NCBI GenBank assembly: GCA_001915575.1
Contig: MNQT01000020.1
Coordinates: 1 to 42,130 of the forward strand
DNA from: Bacteroides sp. CAG:1060_57_27
GTDB taxonomy: Bacteria; Bacteroidota; Bacteroidia; Bacteroidales; UBA932
Direction: 5' to 3'
Length of the DNA stretch: 42,130 bases
The notes below the pieces were generated by a model. It did no database searches, was not told the DNA's origin, and saw only the letters and a list, made by a program, of their open reading frames with translations. Shown here in pieces: positions 1-8,557 of the stretch (within the stretch, counting starts at the first letter, position 1; each line of letters starts with the position of its first letter). Position numbers and translations under genes: made by a program.

Positions 1-49
1 AAAATAGGCTTATAAAACACTGATTTATAGCTTATTTATTATCACTTTA

Positions 50-1894
50 TTGGGTGTTGTTTGCATTTTGTATATATACTGCGTAAATCTGGTAAATTTC
101 CATTTGCTGAGCCAAAATAGAACCATTGTCCCTATACTCATCCCAACTCGATTCCGGAGCAGTTCAAGCGAATTCATACCCTCGGTATATGATGATTCCA
201 TATACAACCCTTTGGTGACGGGAGCCCACGGATTGCAAAAACTCATCGCGGATGTTCTAACTCATACCGGAGCGACAGCCCCGGATCCCAGCCTGGGAGC
301 CGACTGGATTATCAGCCCCTACTCACCCACTCCAACCATCATCGAAGCGGCCAAAAGACTCTATGAAAATCACTCGGTAGAGGACATCACCCGCCACGAA
401 GCCGACAAGGTATCGACCGATCGCACCATTGCGTATATTCTCAATGTGATCAAGACCAGTCGTGAGAAAAGAGAGAAGAGCATCTGCTTTGTGACCGGCG
501 TACCCGGAGCAGGAAAAACGTTGGTCGGACTGGATGTCGCCGTCAAACAGTCCTATCAGAATGGAGATAAATTGGTCGAGGACGAGGGTGCGGTCTACCT
601 ATCCGGCAACGGACCTTTGGTTGCAGTACTTACCGAGGCTTTGGCCATTGATAATCACAAAAAATGCAAAGCTCGGGGCGAGAAAAAGAATATGTCGGAC
701 TCTCGGAGAGAGGTCGGCAAGTTCATACAGATGATTCACCGCTACCGCGACAACATGTTGGCCAAAATCAAGAACCCCGTTGAAAACGGAGTCCTCGAGA
801 TTGACCCGCAGAAAGCGATGAAGCTAGCAAAGTCCGGCTATGGAGAAGTAGAGCATGTGGCCATCTTTGATGAAGCCCAGCGTTCATGGACGCATAAAAG
901 GCTTGCGGACTATCTCAAACGAGGCGGTACTTATGGAAACAAACTCAAGGTGCCGAACTTCCCCTACTCTGAAGCGGCGTTCCTAATTTGGTCTTTGGAT
1001 CAGCGGGAAGATTGGGCAACGATCGTATGTCTGGTCGGTGGCGGTCAGGAGATCAATACCGGAGAAGCCGGCATATCAGAATGGATCAAGGCTCTCAACG
1101 AGAAATTCACACACTGGCAAATCTATATCTCTGACAAACTGACCGAAGCGGAATATGCCGAAGGTCGGGTCAATGAGCTATTGGCCGACAATGACAAGGT
1201 CACGTTCTCTTCGGAACTCCATCTGGGAGTTAGTCTGCGTTCGTTCAGAGCCGAGAATCTCTCCGCTTTTGTACACTCTTTACTCTCTTTCAATCCGGAT
1301 GCTTCTACATGGTACAACACAATAAAAGAGCGCTATCCGATTGTACTAACAAGAGATATGGCCAAGGCAAGGACCTGGCTGCGCAAGAACACTCGAGGTT
1401 CGCAACGATCAGGTGTGCTGGTCAGTAAGGCGGCCGCACGGTTCAAACCATTGGCCGTCGATATTTTGGATCAAGGCGACGAAAATGCCGTGCATTGGTT
1501 CCTAGAGGATAAAAACGATATTCGTTCGTCCAACTATCTCGAGGATGCCGCAACTGAAATCCAGGTTCAGGGGCTTGAACTGGATTACACCTGCGTCCTG
1601 TGGGATGCTGACCTGAGATGCGAAAATGGGCAGTGGAAATATTATAACTTCAACGGCCGGACGGCCTGGCGCGAAGAGACAGGCCATACCGAAGGTAGCA
1701 TTGAGAGAAGGAAATACATGCTTAATGCCTACCGCGTCCTCCTGACACGAGCCCGCATCGGCATGGTCATTTGCGTCCCAGAAGGCAATCCCAACAAAAC
1801 CATCGGCGGTTTCCCGGAAGATGCGACCAGACTTCCAGAGTTTTATAACGGAACTTACGAATACCTCAAGTCGATAGGTTTGGAGGAGATATAA
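50..1894 (+). CDS. DUF2075 family P-loop NTPase/helicase-like protein, probably 5'-truncated
   Basis: A 614-codon frame with a Walker A motif (GVPGAGKT, about residue 149) and a Walker B-like motif (VAIFDEAQR, about residue 272), the arrangement of DUF2075 / AAA_22-like helicase-related NTPases. The late segments (QVQGLELDYTCVLWD and YRVLLTRAR) match the superfamily 1 helicase-like C-terminal motifs of that family. Family members normally carry a further N-terminal region before the segment that here reads NFHLLSQNRTIVPIL. Here the frame instead opens within AT-rich sequence, the only early start is a TTG at 50, and an in-frame TAG lies at 5-7, so the 5' end looks lost or rearranged. GC content is lower than in the metabolic genes to the right, which suits acquired DNA. 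These NTPases are often found near defence or mobile genes, but no partner is visible. The cellular role is unknown and the copy may be non-functional. Confidence 0.7.
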   Translation: MGVVCILYIYCVNLVNFHLLSQNRTIVPILIPTRFRSSSSEFIPSVYDDSIYNPLVTGAHGLQKLIADVLTHTGATAPDPSLGADWIISPYSPTPTIIEAAKRLYENHSVEDITRHEADKVSTDRTIAYILNVIKTSREKREKSICFVTGVPGAGKTLVGLDVAVKQSYQNGDKLVEDEGAVYLSGNGPLVAVLTEALAIDNHKKCKARGEKKNMSDSRREVGKFIQMIHRYRDNMLAKIKNPVENGVLEIDPQKAMKLAKSGYGEVEHVAIFDEAQRSWTHKRLADYLKRGGTYGNKLKVPNFPYSEAAFLIWSLDQREDWATIVCLVGGGQEINTGEAGISEWIKALNEKFTHWQIYISDKLTEAEYAEGRVNELLADNDKVTFSSELHLGVSLRSFRAENLSAFVHSLLSFNPDASTWYNTIKERYPIVLTRDMAKARTWLRKNTRGSQRSGVLVSKAAARFKPLAVDILDQGDENAVHWFLEDKNDIRSSNYLEDAATEIQVQGLELDYTCVLWDADLRCENGQWKYYNFNGRTAWREETGHTEGSIERRKYMLNAYRVLLTRARIGMVICVPEGNPNKTIGGFPEDATRLPEFYNGTYEYLKSIGLEEI

Positions 1895-2297
1895 TAGGGT
1901 GGACGTAAGTATCCGATAAAATGCAACAGGTCGCCAAATACTTCTCCGCGAACACTGGACGGAGATTCAGGTGCTCGTAGAAGATTTCAACATCGTCCCA
2001 ATATCCATATTCCGAGATCCATAACAACAATTCAGCTCTGCTAAATGTCGGGGCTGATATTTATACCGATACCCTTGATAGCTGGTATGCGACCTATTCA
2101 TCTGCTATAATGAACTGCCAAATCTTTCCCACATTCGAAAGCCGCCGAACCTTGGTTGACTCGGACAAAAGCCCCATTTGACTGTCAAGACTCAATGTCT
2201 CAGAGTCGGACAACTCTATCATTAGTTTTATGTATCTGTTTCGTAGAATGGTTCTTCGAAGTCCATGTTGAGGGCTTCAGCGAGCGATGTCTATGAT
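1895..2297. other. gene-free, low-GC decayed stretch
   Basis: No convincing gene is present. Short frames exist, for example one of about 50 codons on the + strand ending with TGA near 2178, but none resembles a family I recognise or has a start context. A short + strand peptide reading LFRRMV near 2236-2253 resembles the segment that precedes the catalytic motif in HipA kinases and could be the last trace of the missing half of the hipA remnant downstream. That match is too short to rely on. Confidence 0.4.
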
Positions 2298-2326
2298 ATT
2301 TCAATTCCACATGGTACGATTAAAAG
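2298..2326 (+). repeat. solitary CRISPR-type repeat, no array
   Basis: A 29-bp stretch that starts ATTTCAATTCC and ends GGTACGATTAAAAG. It has the hallmarks of Cas6-processed type I-B/III repeats read from the complementary strand: the reverse complement ends in GGAATTGAAAT, the usual 3' handle type, and contains ATCGTACC. Clostridial type I-B repeats share both parts. Only one copy is present, there are no spacers and no cas genes in the window, so this is an orphan repeat or the scar of a lost array. It sits directly against the broken hipA remnant. Confidence 0.55.
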
Positions 2327-2661
2327 GAGGCGGCACGCAATCAGGACGACCACACGAAGAACATCTCGTTCCTTATGGACAGAGGCGGGAAATGGCGCTT
2401 GTCGCCGGCCTACGACATGGGCTACGCCTACAATCCCGAAGGCCAGCGGACCTCGGTCCACCAGATGTCGATAAACGGCAGATTCAGCTGCATCACCAAA
2501 GATGACCTGCTCGAATGCGCGGCCAGGGACAATATCAAGAATGCCGCACGGATTATCGACGAGGTTTGCCAGGCGGCATCCATGTAGCCGGATATCGCCG
2601 GGAGTGTGAGGTTCCGCAAAAGATGATTGAGGCAATCCGTCCGAATATGGTTTTCTTCTGA
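2327..2661 (+). pseudogene. HipA-like serine/threonine kinase, C-terminal remnant
   Basis: The frame from 2327 encodes ARNQDDHTKNISFLM, the HipA catalytic-loop motif (N-D-x-H-x-K-N). It is followed by WRLSPAYD, the metal-binding DFG-equivalent region, and then by MSINGR and ITKDDLL, typical of the HipA C-terminal domain. It stops at TAG 2585-2587 where a Trp codon would be expected. The remaining tail (ECEVPQKMIEAIRPNMVFF, then TGA at 2659-2661) continues in a different frame, so there is at least a nonsense change and a frameshift. The N-terminal half of the kinase is missing, as is any HipB-type antitoxin. HipA kinases phosphorylate glutamyl-tRNA synthetase or related targets in toxin-antitoxin modules; this copy cannot be functional. 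Confidence 0.75.
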
Positions 2662-2679
2662 TTAATACGGACCGACGGC

Positions 2680-3201
2680 ATGCCCGTATCTTACGGCAGC
2701 TTCTCCTTCAAGTCCGGATCCCCTGACGGATCGCTTCCCCTGCCCGAGCCCCTCACCATAGAGGCCTATGACATAGGTGAGACCCAGGCAGCGGTAAAAT
2801 ATACCATGGGAGAGAACACCCGCGCATACTACCAGATGATTACGACGCTCGAAGGCTACAACAGCCTTCTCGAAGCCGGAGCCGGTATGCCTGATGAGTA
2901 TGAGAAGCCCGAGGACTATGCCAGGGACTATGCCGCAGTATACGGATACACACTCTTCACCGATGATGACTATGTATGGGAAAATCTCGATCCCGGAACT
3001 GACTATGTAGCGCTCGGATTCCCCATGAACAGCAACGGATCCTTCGGATACGGCGAGATGACTATCGAAGAGTTCACCACCGCCGGCGATCCGCCTGCAA
3101 CGACTACATCCACCTCAGCCGTGACTGCCAAGCCCAAGATCAAGGCTGCGCGCCCGGTGACCGTGGAATCGGCAAGGGAATTTCTCAAATCCGTAAGGTA
3201 G
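2680..3201 (+). pseudogene. C-terminal part of a secreted repeat protein, likely 5'-truncated
   Basis: A 173-codon frame starting at ATG 2680; the frame is open back to the hipA stop at 2661. The product is acidic, begins abruptly with beta-rich sequence (VSYGSFSFKSG) and has no signal peptide. Its centre resembles the fibronectin-like repeats of Bacteroidales surface lipoproteins (AYDIGETQAAVKYT, then a tyrosine-rich segment and DPGTDYVALGF). The C-terminus is a Thr/Ala-rich linker and a short basic tail. The lack of any export signal and the start directly after another broken gene suggest this is the 3' end of a longer gene. A small free-standing protein cannot be excluded. Confidence 0.45.
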
Positions 3202-3224
3202 TCGCCCGGCGGTATACACACATA

Positions 3225-3268
3225 AAAAATACAGGGAGCACCGGAAAGCGGCCGCTCCCTGTATTTTT
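3225..3268. terminator. bidirectional intrinsic terminator
   Basis: A 15-bp perfect inverted repeat pairs 3225-3239 (AAAAATACAGGGAGC) with 3254-3268 around a 14-nt loop. The outer part gives an A-tract on one side and a T-tract on the other, so it can terminate transcripts from both directions. It lies between the remnant ending at 3201 (+) and uxaA ending at 3281 (-). Confidence 0.8.
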
Positions 3269-3280
3269 ATGTTCCGGAAC

Positions 3281-4768
3281 CTACAGCGTCACTCCCCTTT
3301 TCCATATCGCGATTCCGCGATAGCCGTTTTCCTCGTTCAGGGTCCTCGAGCCGCCGGCAATGCCCGTCACGAAGTCTATGAGACTGCGGCAGACTTCGCG
3401 CATCGGCTCTCCCTGCGCGATACTTCCCGCGTCGAAATCGATCCACGAGCGTTTCTTCCCGTAGAGCGCCGAGTTGGTGGAAATCTTCACCGTAGGCACG
3501 AATGTCCCGAACGGAGTTCCCCTGCCCGTCGTGAATAGCACTATCTGGCAGCCTGCGGCGGCCAGCGCCGTGCTTGCGACCAGGTCGTTGCCCGGGGCGC
3601 ACAGCAGGTTCAGCCCGCTTTCCCGCAGGCACTCGCCGTATCCGAGCACATCCATGACCATAGAAGTCCCGGCCTTCTGCGTGCAGCCCAGCGACTTCTC
3701 CTCGAGGGTGGAGATGCCTCCGGCCTTGTTGCCGGGCGACGGGTTCTCGTAGACCGGCTGTCCGCTGTCCATGAAATACCTCTTGAACCCGTTTATCATG
3801 CCGACGAGCCGGTCGAAGACTTCCCTGTTGCGGCACCTCTCCATAAGTATGGTCTCGGCGCCGAACATCTCGGGCACCTCCGTCAGCACCGTGGCCGCAC
3901 CCTGTGCCGCCATATAGTCGGAGAACATTCCGAGCAGGGGGTTTGCGGTAATGCCGGAAAGCCCGTCGGAGCCTCCGCACTTGAGGCCTATCCGCAGTTC
4001 CGACAGCGGGACAGGTGTGCGTCTGTCCTCCCTTGCGAGGGAATACAGTTCCCGGAGCAGCTTCATTCCTTCCCCGAGTTCGTCCTCCACCTGCTGGCAC
4101 ACCATGCACTTCACCCTCTGCCTGTCATAGTCTCCGAGGGATTCCATGAACGCGTCAGGCTGGTTGTTCTCGCATCCGAGGCCCAGCACGAGCACTCCTC
4201 CTGCATTGGGGTGCCTTACCATGCAGCGGAGTATCCTGCGGGTGTTCTCGTGGTCGTCGCCAAGCTGCGAGCAGCCGTAGTTATGGGTATAGGCCACGAT
4301 GTCGTCTATGCCCTCGAGTCCTGTCTCGCGCCTTAGCATCTCTGCCAGGCGGACGGCGATGCCGTTCACGCACCCGACCGTCGGGATTATCCATATCTCG
4401 TTCCGAACTCCGGCACCGCCGCCGCTCCTTCGGTAGCCCGGGAATGTACGGTTCTCGCAGCCGAACTCCTGCCCGACGAACTTCGGGCTGTAGGAATATG
4501 TGTCCAATCCCGAAAGGCCGGTCGTCATGTTCTTCTCGGAAAGCAGGCATCCCGCCTTCACGGGGCAGGTCGTGCGTCCTATGGGGAAACCGTATTTCAC
4601 CACCGTCTCCCCTGCCGAAAAGTCCTTCAGTGCGACCTTGTGCCCCGACGGAATCACTTCTGACACAAGTATGCCGCCCCCTGCCGTCCGCAGCATATAC
4701 CCTTCGGGGAGGGCTTTCAGTGCCACGGCGACATTGTCGGCCGGACTTATCTGGATGTATTCGCTCAT
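3281..4768 (-). CDS. uxaA: altronate dehydratase
   Basis: The 495-residue product has the full length of UxaA-type altronate hydrolases. It has an N-terminal SAF-like domain (residues about 1-80) and a large catalytic domain with the family segments TVGCVNGIAVRLAEML, YTHNYGCSQLGDD and GLKCGGSDGLSG. The enzyme dehydrates D-altronate to 2-keto-3-deoxy-D-gluconate in the cytoplasm and uses a divalent metal. It is the last gene of the L-galactose operon, 11 nt after uxaB, and is closed by the bidirectional terminator. The kinase and aldolase that would process KDG are not in this window. Altronate rather than galactarate specificity is inferred from the adjacent uxaB. Confidence 0.92.
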   Translation of the reverse strand: MSEYIQISPADNVAVALKALPEGYMLRTAGGGILVSEVIPSGHKVALKDFSAGETVVKYGFPIGRTTCPVKAGCLLSEKNMTTGLSGLDTYSYSPKFVGQEFGCENRTFPGYRRSGGGAGVRNEIWIIPTVGCVNGIAVRLAEMLRRETGLEGIDDIVAYTHNYGCSQLGDDHENTRRILRCMVRHPNAGGVLVLGLGCENNQPDAFMESLGDYDRQRVKCMVCQQVEDELGEGMKLLRELYSLAREDRRTPVPLSELRIGLKCGGSDGLSGITANPLLGMFSDYMAAQGAATVLTEVPEMFGAETILMERCRNREVFDRLVGMINGFKRYFMDSGQPVYENPSPGNKAGGISTLEEKSLGCTQKAGTSMVMDVLGYGECLRESGLNLLCAPGNDLVASTALAAAGCQIVLFTTGRGTPFGTFVPTVKISTNSALYGKKRSWIDFDAGSIAQGEPMREVCRSLIDFVTGIAGGSRTLNEENGYRGIAIWKRGVTL

Positions 4769-4779
4769 ACCGCCCGTGC

Positions 4780-6228
4780 TTAGCGTCCGCCTGCGAGTTC
4801 CGCTACCGTCTCCTTCATGCCGCGGCCGAGTATGCTTTCAATATAGTATCCGACACGCTCCGCAAGTCCGGGTATGGCATTCAGGTCTTCGTTCCAGATG
4901 GCCTTATATCCGAGCACCCCTTTCACGAGCTCGGGAACGGAGCCCTTGCTCCACAGCCCGGAGAGCAGCTGCAGGGTCTCGGGAGCGTCCTCGGGGACGA
5001 TCGCCGTTCCGTCAGGGCGGCTCCCTCCCCTGTAGTAGACGATTATCGCGGCGAGCCCCAGCACCAGCCCTTCCGGCAGGCAGCCCTTCCTCTCGAGATA
5101 GGTCTTGAGGCCGGGAAGGTCCCTTGTAGCGTACTTGGGGAAGGAATTGAGCATTATGGATGTCACCTGGTGGTCTACGAAGGGATTGTCGAACCTTTCG
5201 AGCACGCTGTCCGCAAAGCGTCGCAGCTCCTCTTCGGGAAGGTTCAGCGTCTGCATCAGCTCGTCGAACATCACCCTGCGGACATATCTGCCTATGATTT
5301 CATCGCGGCAGGCGTCCCTCACTATGTCTATGCCTGAGAGGAAGGCAACCGGCGCGAGCACGGTATGGGGGCCGTTCAGGAGTGTGACCTTGCGCTCGTG
5401 GTAGGGCTCCTCGGAAGGGACGAAAAGCACGTTGAGCCCTGCCTTGTCGGCGGGGAATTCTTCCGATACCGACTGCGGAGCCTCTATCACCCATAGGTGG
5501 AAAGCCTCCCCGCGCACCACCATGTTGTCGTCGTAGCCGAGCTTCGCCTTGATGCTGTCGATGTCCTTTTTCGGGAATCCCGGCACTATGCGGTCTACGA
5601 GCGTGGCATATACGGCGCACGAGTTCTCGAACCACTGCCTGAAGCCGTCGCCGAGCTTCCAAAGCTCCATGTACCGGTATATCGTCTCTTTCAGCCTGTG
5701 GCCGTTAAGGAATATGAGTTCGCAGGGGAAGATTATGAGCCCCTTGGAAGGGTCGCCTCCGAAGAACCTGAACCTGTGGTACAGCAGCTGAGTAAGTTTG
5801 CCCGGGTATGAACTTGCAGGCTCGTCCTCGAGCCTGCACGAAGGGTCGAAGGCTATGCCGGCCTCCGTGGTGTTGGATATCACGAAGCGTATCCCGGGCT
5901 GCTCTGCAAGCGAGAGGAAGGCCTTGAAATCCCTGTATGGGTTCAGGGCCCGGCTTATAACATCTATCAGCCGGTACGAGTCCACCGGCCGGCCGTTCTC
6001 GAGGCCCTGGAGGTTCACATGGTACAGGCAGTCCTGGGCGTTCAGCGCATCCGTCATGCCCTTCTCTATGGGCTGGACCACCACGACGCTGCCGTCGAAG
6101 CCGGTTTTCTCGTCCATGTTGGAGACTATCCAGTCCGCGAACGCCCTCAGGAAGTTGCCCTCGCCGAACTGTATTATGCGCTCGGGGCGTATCGTCTTTG
6201 CTGCCGTAGTGCTGTTGAGTGCTTTCAT
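4780..6228 (-). CDS. uxaB: tagaturonate reductase (altronate oxidoreductase)
   Basis: Starting at ATG 6228 the product is 482 residues, close to the usual UxaB length. It begins with the long-chain mannitol dehydrogenase-type Rossmann region (RIIQFGEGNFLRAFADW) and continues with the family signature around VISNTTEAGI and the C-terminal helical domain (LLNGPHTVL, LNSFPKYATRDLPGL). It reduces D-tagaturonate to D-altronate with NADH. In this operon it accepts the tagaturonate made by the L-galactonate dehydrogenase encoded 11 nt upstream. The same frame is open far upstream into lgoD, but that extension is antisense-type artefact; the ATG at 6228 gives the conserved N-terminus. Confidence 0.93.
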   Translation of the reverse strand: MKALNSTTAAKTIRPERIIQFGEGNFLRAFADWIVSNMDEKTGFDGSVVVVQPIEKGMTDALNAQDCLYHVNLQGLENGRPVDSYRLIDVISRALNPYRDFKAFLSLAEQPGIRFVISNTTEAGIAFDPSCRLEDEPASSYPGKLTQLLYHRFRFFGGDPSKGLIIFPCELIFLNGHRLKETIYRYMELWKLGDGFRQWFENSCAVYATLVDRIVPGFPKKDIDSIKAKLGYDDNMVVRGEAFHLWVIEAPQSVSEEFPADKAGLNVLFVPSEEPYHERKVTLLNGPHTVLAPVAFLSGIDIVRDACRDEIIGRYVRRVMFDELMQTLNLPEEELRRFADSVLERFDNPFVDHQVTSIMLNSFPKYATRDLPGLKTYLERKGCLPEGLVLGLAAIIVYYRGGSRPDGTAIVPEDAPETLQLLSGLWSKGSVPELVKGVLGYKAIWNEDLNAIPGLAERVGYYIESILGRGMKETVAELAGGR

Positions 6229-6239
6229 CGCAAAAAGGT

Positions 6240-7256
6240 TTAGAATTCCACCAATATCCTGAATACCTTGCCCGGGTTCTCCGACCACGACTTCAGGGCA
6301 TCTCCGGCCTCCTCCGGCCTTACGACGCCGGAAACCAGCCTGTCCGTAGGGCAGGCGGAGCCTTTCAGATAGCGTATCACAGCTCTGAAGTCCTCGGGCG
6401 TCGCGTTCCTCGAGCCGCGTATGTCGAGTTCCTTCTGCACGAAGAGCTTCGTCTGGAAAGACACCTCGCTCTTGGCATAGCCTATACATACCACCCTTCC
6501 CGTGAACGAAACGATATCCACCGCCGTCACATAGGTCGCGGGACTGCCCACCGCCTCGATGACGGCGTCGGCCATATATCCTTCGGTTATCTCCCTGACG
6601 CGCTGCGCTGTATCCTCGCTTTTCGAGTTCACCGCGTAGCGGGCACCGAGCATGCGGGCGATTTCGAGCTTCTCGTCGTCGATGTCCACGGCGATTACGG
6701 TCGCTCCCCTGAGGGACGCCCTGACCACCGCTCCGAGACCGACCATGCCGCAGCCTATCACGACCACCGTGTCGATATCTGTCACCTGTCCGCGGGACAC
6801 GGCATGGAAGCCGACGCTCATCGGCTCTATCAGCGCGCACTCTTTCAGGGACAGGCCCTGGGCGGGAATGACCTTCTTCCACGGCAGCACGAGATACTCA
6901 CGCATCGAGCCGTCGCGCTGGACTCCCAGCGTCTCGTTGTGCTCGCAGGCATTCTCGCGCCCGTTCCTGCACGAGGCGCACTTCCCGCAGCTGGTGTACG
7001 GGTTCACCGTAACCACGCTTCCCCTGGAGAATCCGTCCGGGACTCCGGAGCCCGTCTCTTCTATGACCGCCCCGACCTCATGTCCGGGGATAACGGGCAT
7101 CCTCACCATAGGGTTCATGCCCCTGTAGGTGTTGAGGTCCGAGCCGCAGAACCCCACATATCCGATACGGAGCAGTATCTCTCCCGCTCCGGGCACGGGC
7201 TTCCCGACTTCCGTCAGCCTGACATCGCCGGGGCCGGCAATCTGCAAAGCTTTCAT
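6240..7256 (-). CDS. lgoD: zinc-dependent L-galactonate 5-dehydrogenase (LgoD/RspB-like)
   Basis: A 338-residue medium-chain dehydrogenase. It has the catalytic-zinc motif CGSDLN (about residue 37), GHE (about 59), a four-cysteine structural zinc lobe (SCGKCASCRNGRENAC) and an NAD-binding glycine motif VIGCGMVGLG (about residue 166). It resembles E. coli LgoD (YjjN), which oxidises L-galactonate to D-tagaturonate, and the L-galactonate dehydrogenase described in Bacteroides vulgatus. Position decides the substrate: the preceding genes produce L-galactonate and the next gene consumes tagaturonate. A threonine- or iditol-dehydrogenase-like activity is the alternative if context is ignored. Confidence 0.82.
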   Translation of the reverse strand: MKALQIAGPGDVRLTEVGKPVPGAGEILLRIGYVGFCGSDLNTYRGMNPMVRMPVIPGHEVGAVIEETGSGVPDGFSRGSVVTVNPYTSCGKCASCRNGRENACEHNETLGVQRDGSMREYLVLPWKKVIPAQGLSLKECALIEPMSVGFHAVSRGQVTDIDTVVVIGCGMVGLGAVVRASLRGATVIAVDIDDEKLEIARMLGARYAVNSKSEDTAQRVREITEGYMADAVIEAVGSPATYVTAVDIVSFTGRVVCIGYAKSEVSFQTKLFVQKELDIRGSRNATPEDFRAVIRYLKGSACPTDRLVSGVVRPEEAGDALKSWSENPGKVFRILVEF

Positions 7257-7300
7257 ATTATCTGCAAGTTTGATCTATTACTGGTTTGTGACATTGGTTT

Positions 7301-8557
7301 TCAGGCATCTTCCCTTACCCTATAGCCCTTCCAGCCGTAATAGGCCGTGAAGAAGAAGCATATCATGGGAACGATATAGGCAAGATAGTAGACTTCCCTG
7401 TTGTGGTTCATGAAATACGCCGTCAGCTGCGGGAGGCAGGCGTTGCCGATGATTGCCATGACGAGGAACGCCGAGCCGCTCTTGGTGTCCTCGCCGAGCC
7501 CTTTCAACGCCAGGGAGAACTGCGTCGGATACATGATCGACATGAAGAATGACACGGCGAGCATCGCATAGAGGCCGACCATGCCGCCGAACACAGCGAT
7601 AATTCCGCAGAGGATTATGTTTGCGAGCGAATAGGCCAGCAGCATGCTCTGGGGCCTGAAGCGCACCATAAGCAGCGTCCCTATCCACCTTCCGGCGAAG
7701 AAGGCGAGCATATACAGGCCGAAGAAAGTGGTGGCGGTATCTTCAGGCAGTCCGACATAGGTGCAGCAATACACAAGGAACAGGCTGTTTATGGCCGTCT
7801 GGCCGCCGTTGTAGAAGAACTGCGCGACCACGCCCCATTTCAGGTGCGGACGCCTGAGCACCCCGAAGTTTATCAGCCGGGCCTTCTTCCCCGCTCCGGA
7901 CGCCTCGTCGTCTATCTTCGGCATCCTTGAGAACATGAACACGACGGCTATCAGCACCAGCACCCCGGCGAGCACGAGATACGGCAGCTTCATCGCGTCG
8001 GTCTCCATCTGTATGTATCCTTCCCAGCCTCCCGGGTAGTCCGCAGGAAGGGTCTCCCTGGTGTAATCGTATCCCGTCAGCACCAGCTTGCTCAGGAACA
8101 TCGCGGACACGAAGGCACCCAGGCCGTTGAACGACTGCGCGAGGTTCAGGCGTCTCGGAGCCGTCGCCGGATCTCCGAGGGCGGTGACATACGGGTTCGC
8201 GGCAGTCTCGAGGAAACACATGCCCGTCGCGATTATGAAGAATATCGACAGATAGGCCCAGTATTCCTTCAGCAGCGACGCCGGAAAGAACAGCAGTCCG
8301 CCGGCCGCGGCGAGCAGCAGTCCGACTATGATCCCAGCCTTGTAGCTGAAGCGCTTCATGAACATCGCTATGGGTATGGGGAAGATGAAGTACGCGAGCC
8401 AGTATGCGGACTCAGTGAACGAAGCCTCGAACGGGTTGAGCTCACAGGTCTTCATCAGCTGCCTTACCATTGTAGGAAGCAGGTTGCTGCTTATCGCCCA
8501 CAGGAAGAAGAGGCTGAATACGAGCGAGAGCGGCAGTATGTATCGGTTTCGTTTCAT
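7301..8557 (-). CDS. FucP-family sugar:proton symporter, likely L-galactose permease
   Basis: A 418-residue major facilitator protein of the FHS (FucP) type with about 12 hydrophobic segments. It starts with MKRNRYILPLSLVFSLFFLWAI and carries the family segment FLETAANPYVTALG (about residue 115). FucP of E. coli imports L-fucose, which is 6-deoxy-L-galactose, so a close relative inside an L-galactose operon is a natural candidate for L-galactose uptake across the inner membrane. Its ATG overlaps the stop of the lactonase gene (ATGA at 8554-8557), indicating translational coupling. It ends 44 nt before lgoD. Substrate is inferred from context. Confidence 0.82.
   Translation of the reverse strand: MKRNRYILPLSLVFSLFFLWAISSNLLPTMVRQLMKTCELNPFEASFTESAYWLAYFIFPIPIAMFMKRFSYKAGIIVGLLLAAAGGLLFFPASLLKEYWAYLSIFFIIATGMCFLETAANPYVTALGDPATAPRRLNLAQSFNGLGAFVSAMFLSKLVLTGYDYTRETLPADYPGGWEGYIQMETDAMKLPYLVLAGVLVLIAVVFMFSRMPKIDDEASGAGKKARLINFGVLRRPHLKWGVVAQFFYNGGQTAINSLFLVYCCTYVGLPEDTATTFFGLYMLAFFAGRWIGTLLMVRFRPQSMLLAYSLANIILCGIIAVFGGMVGLYAMLAVSFFMSIMYPTQFSLALKGLGEDTKSGSAFLVMAIIGNACLPQLTAYFMNHNREVYYLAYIVPMICFFFTAYYGWKGYRVREDA

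Noticed and set aside
2298..2326. A true CRISPR array at this position
   Set aside because: Only one repeat copy and no spacers or cas genes; reported as a solitary repeat.
6229..6882. N-terminal extension of the uxaB frame by about 200 codons into lgoD
   Set aside because: The extension is antisense-like, Arg/Gly-rich and overlaps a strong zinc dehydrogenase gene on the same strand in another frame; ATG 6228 gives the conserved start.
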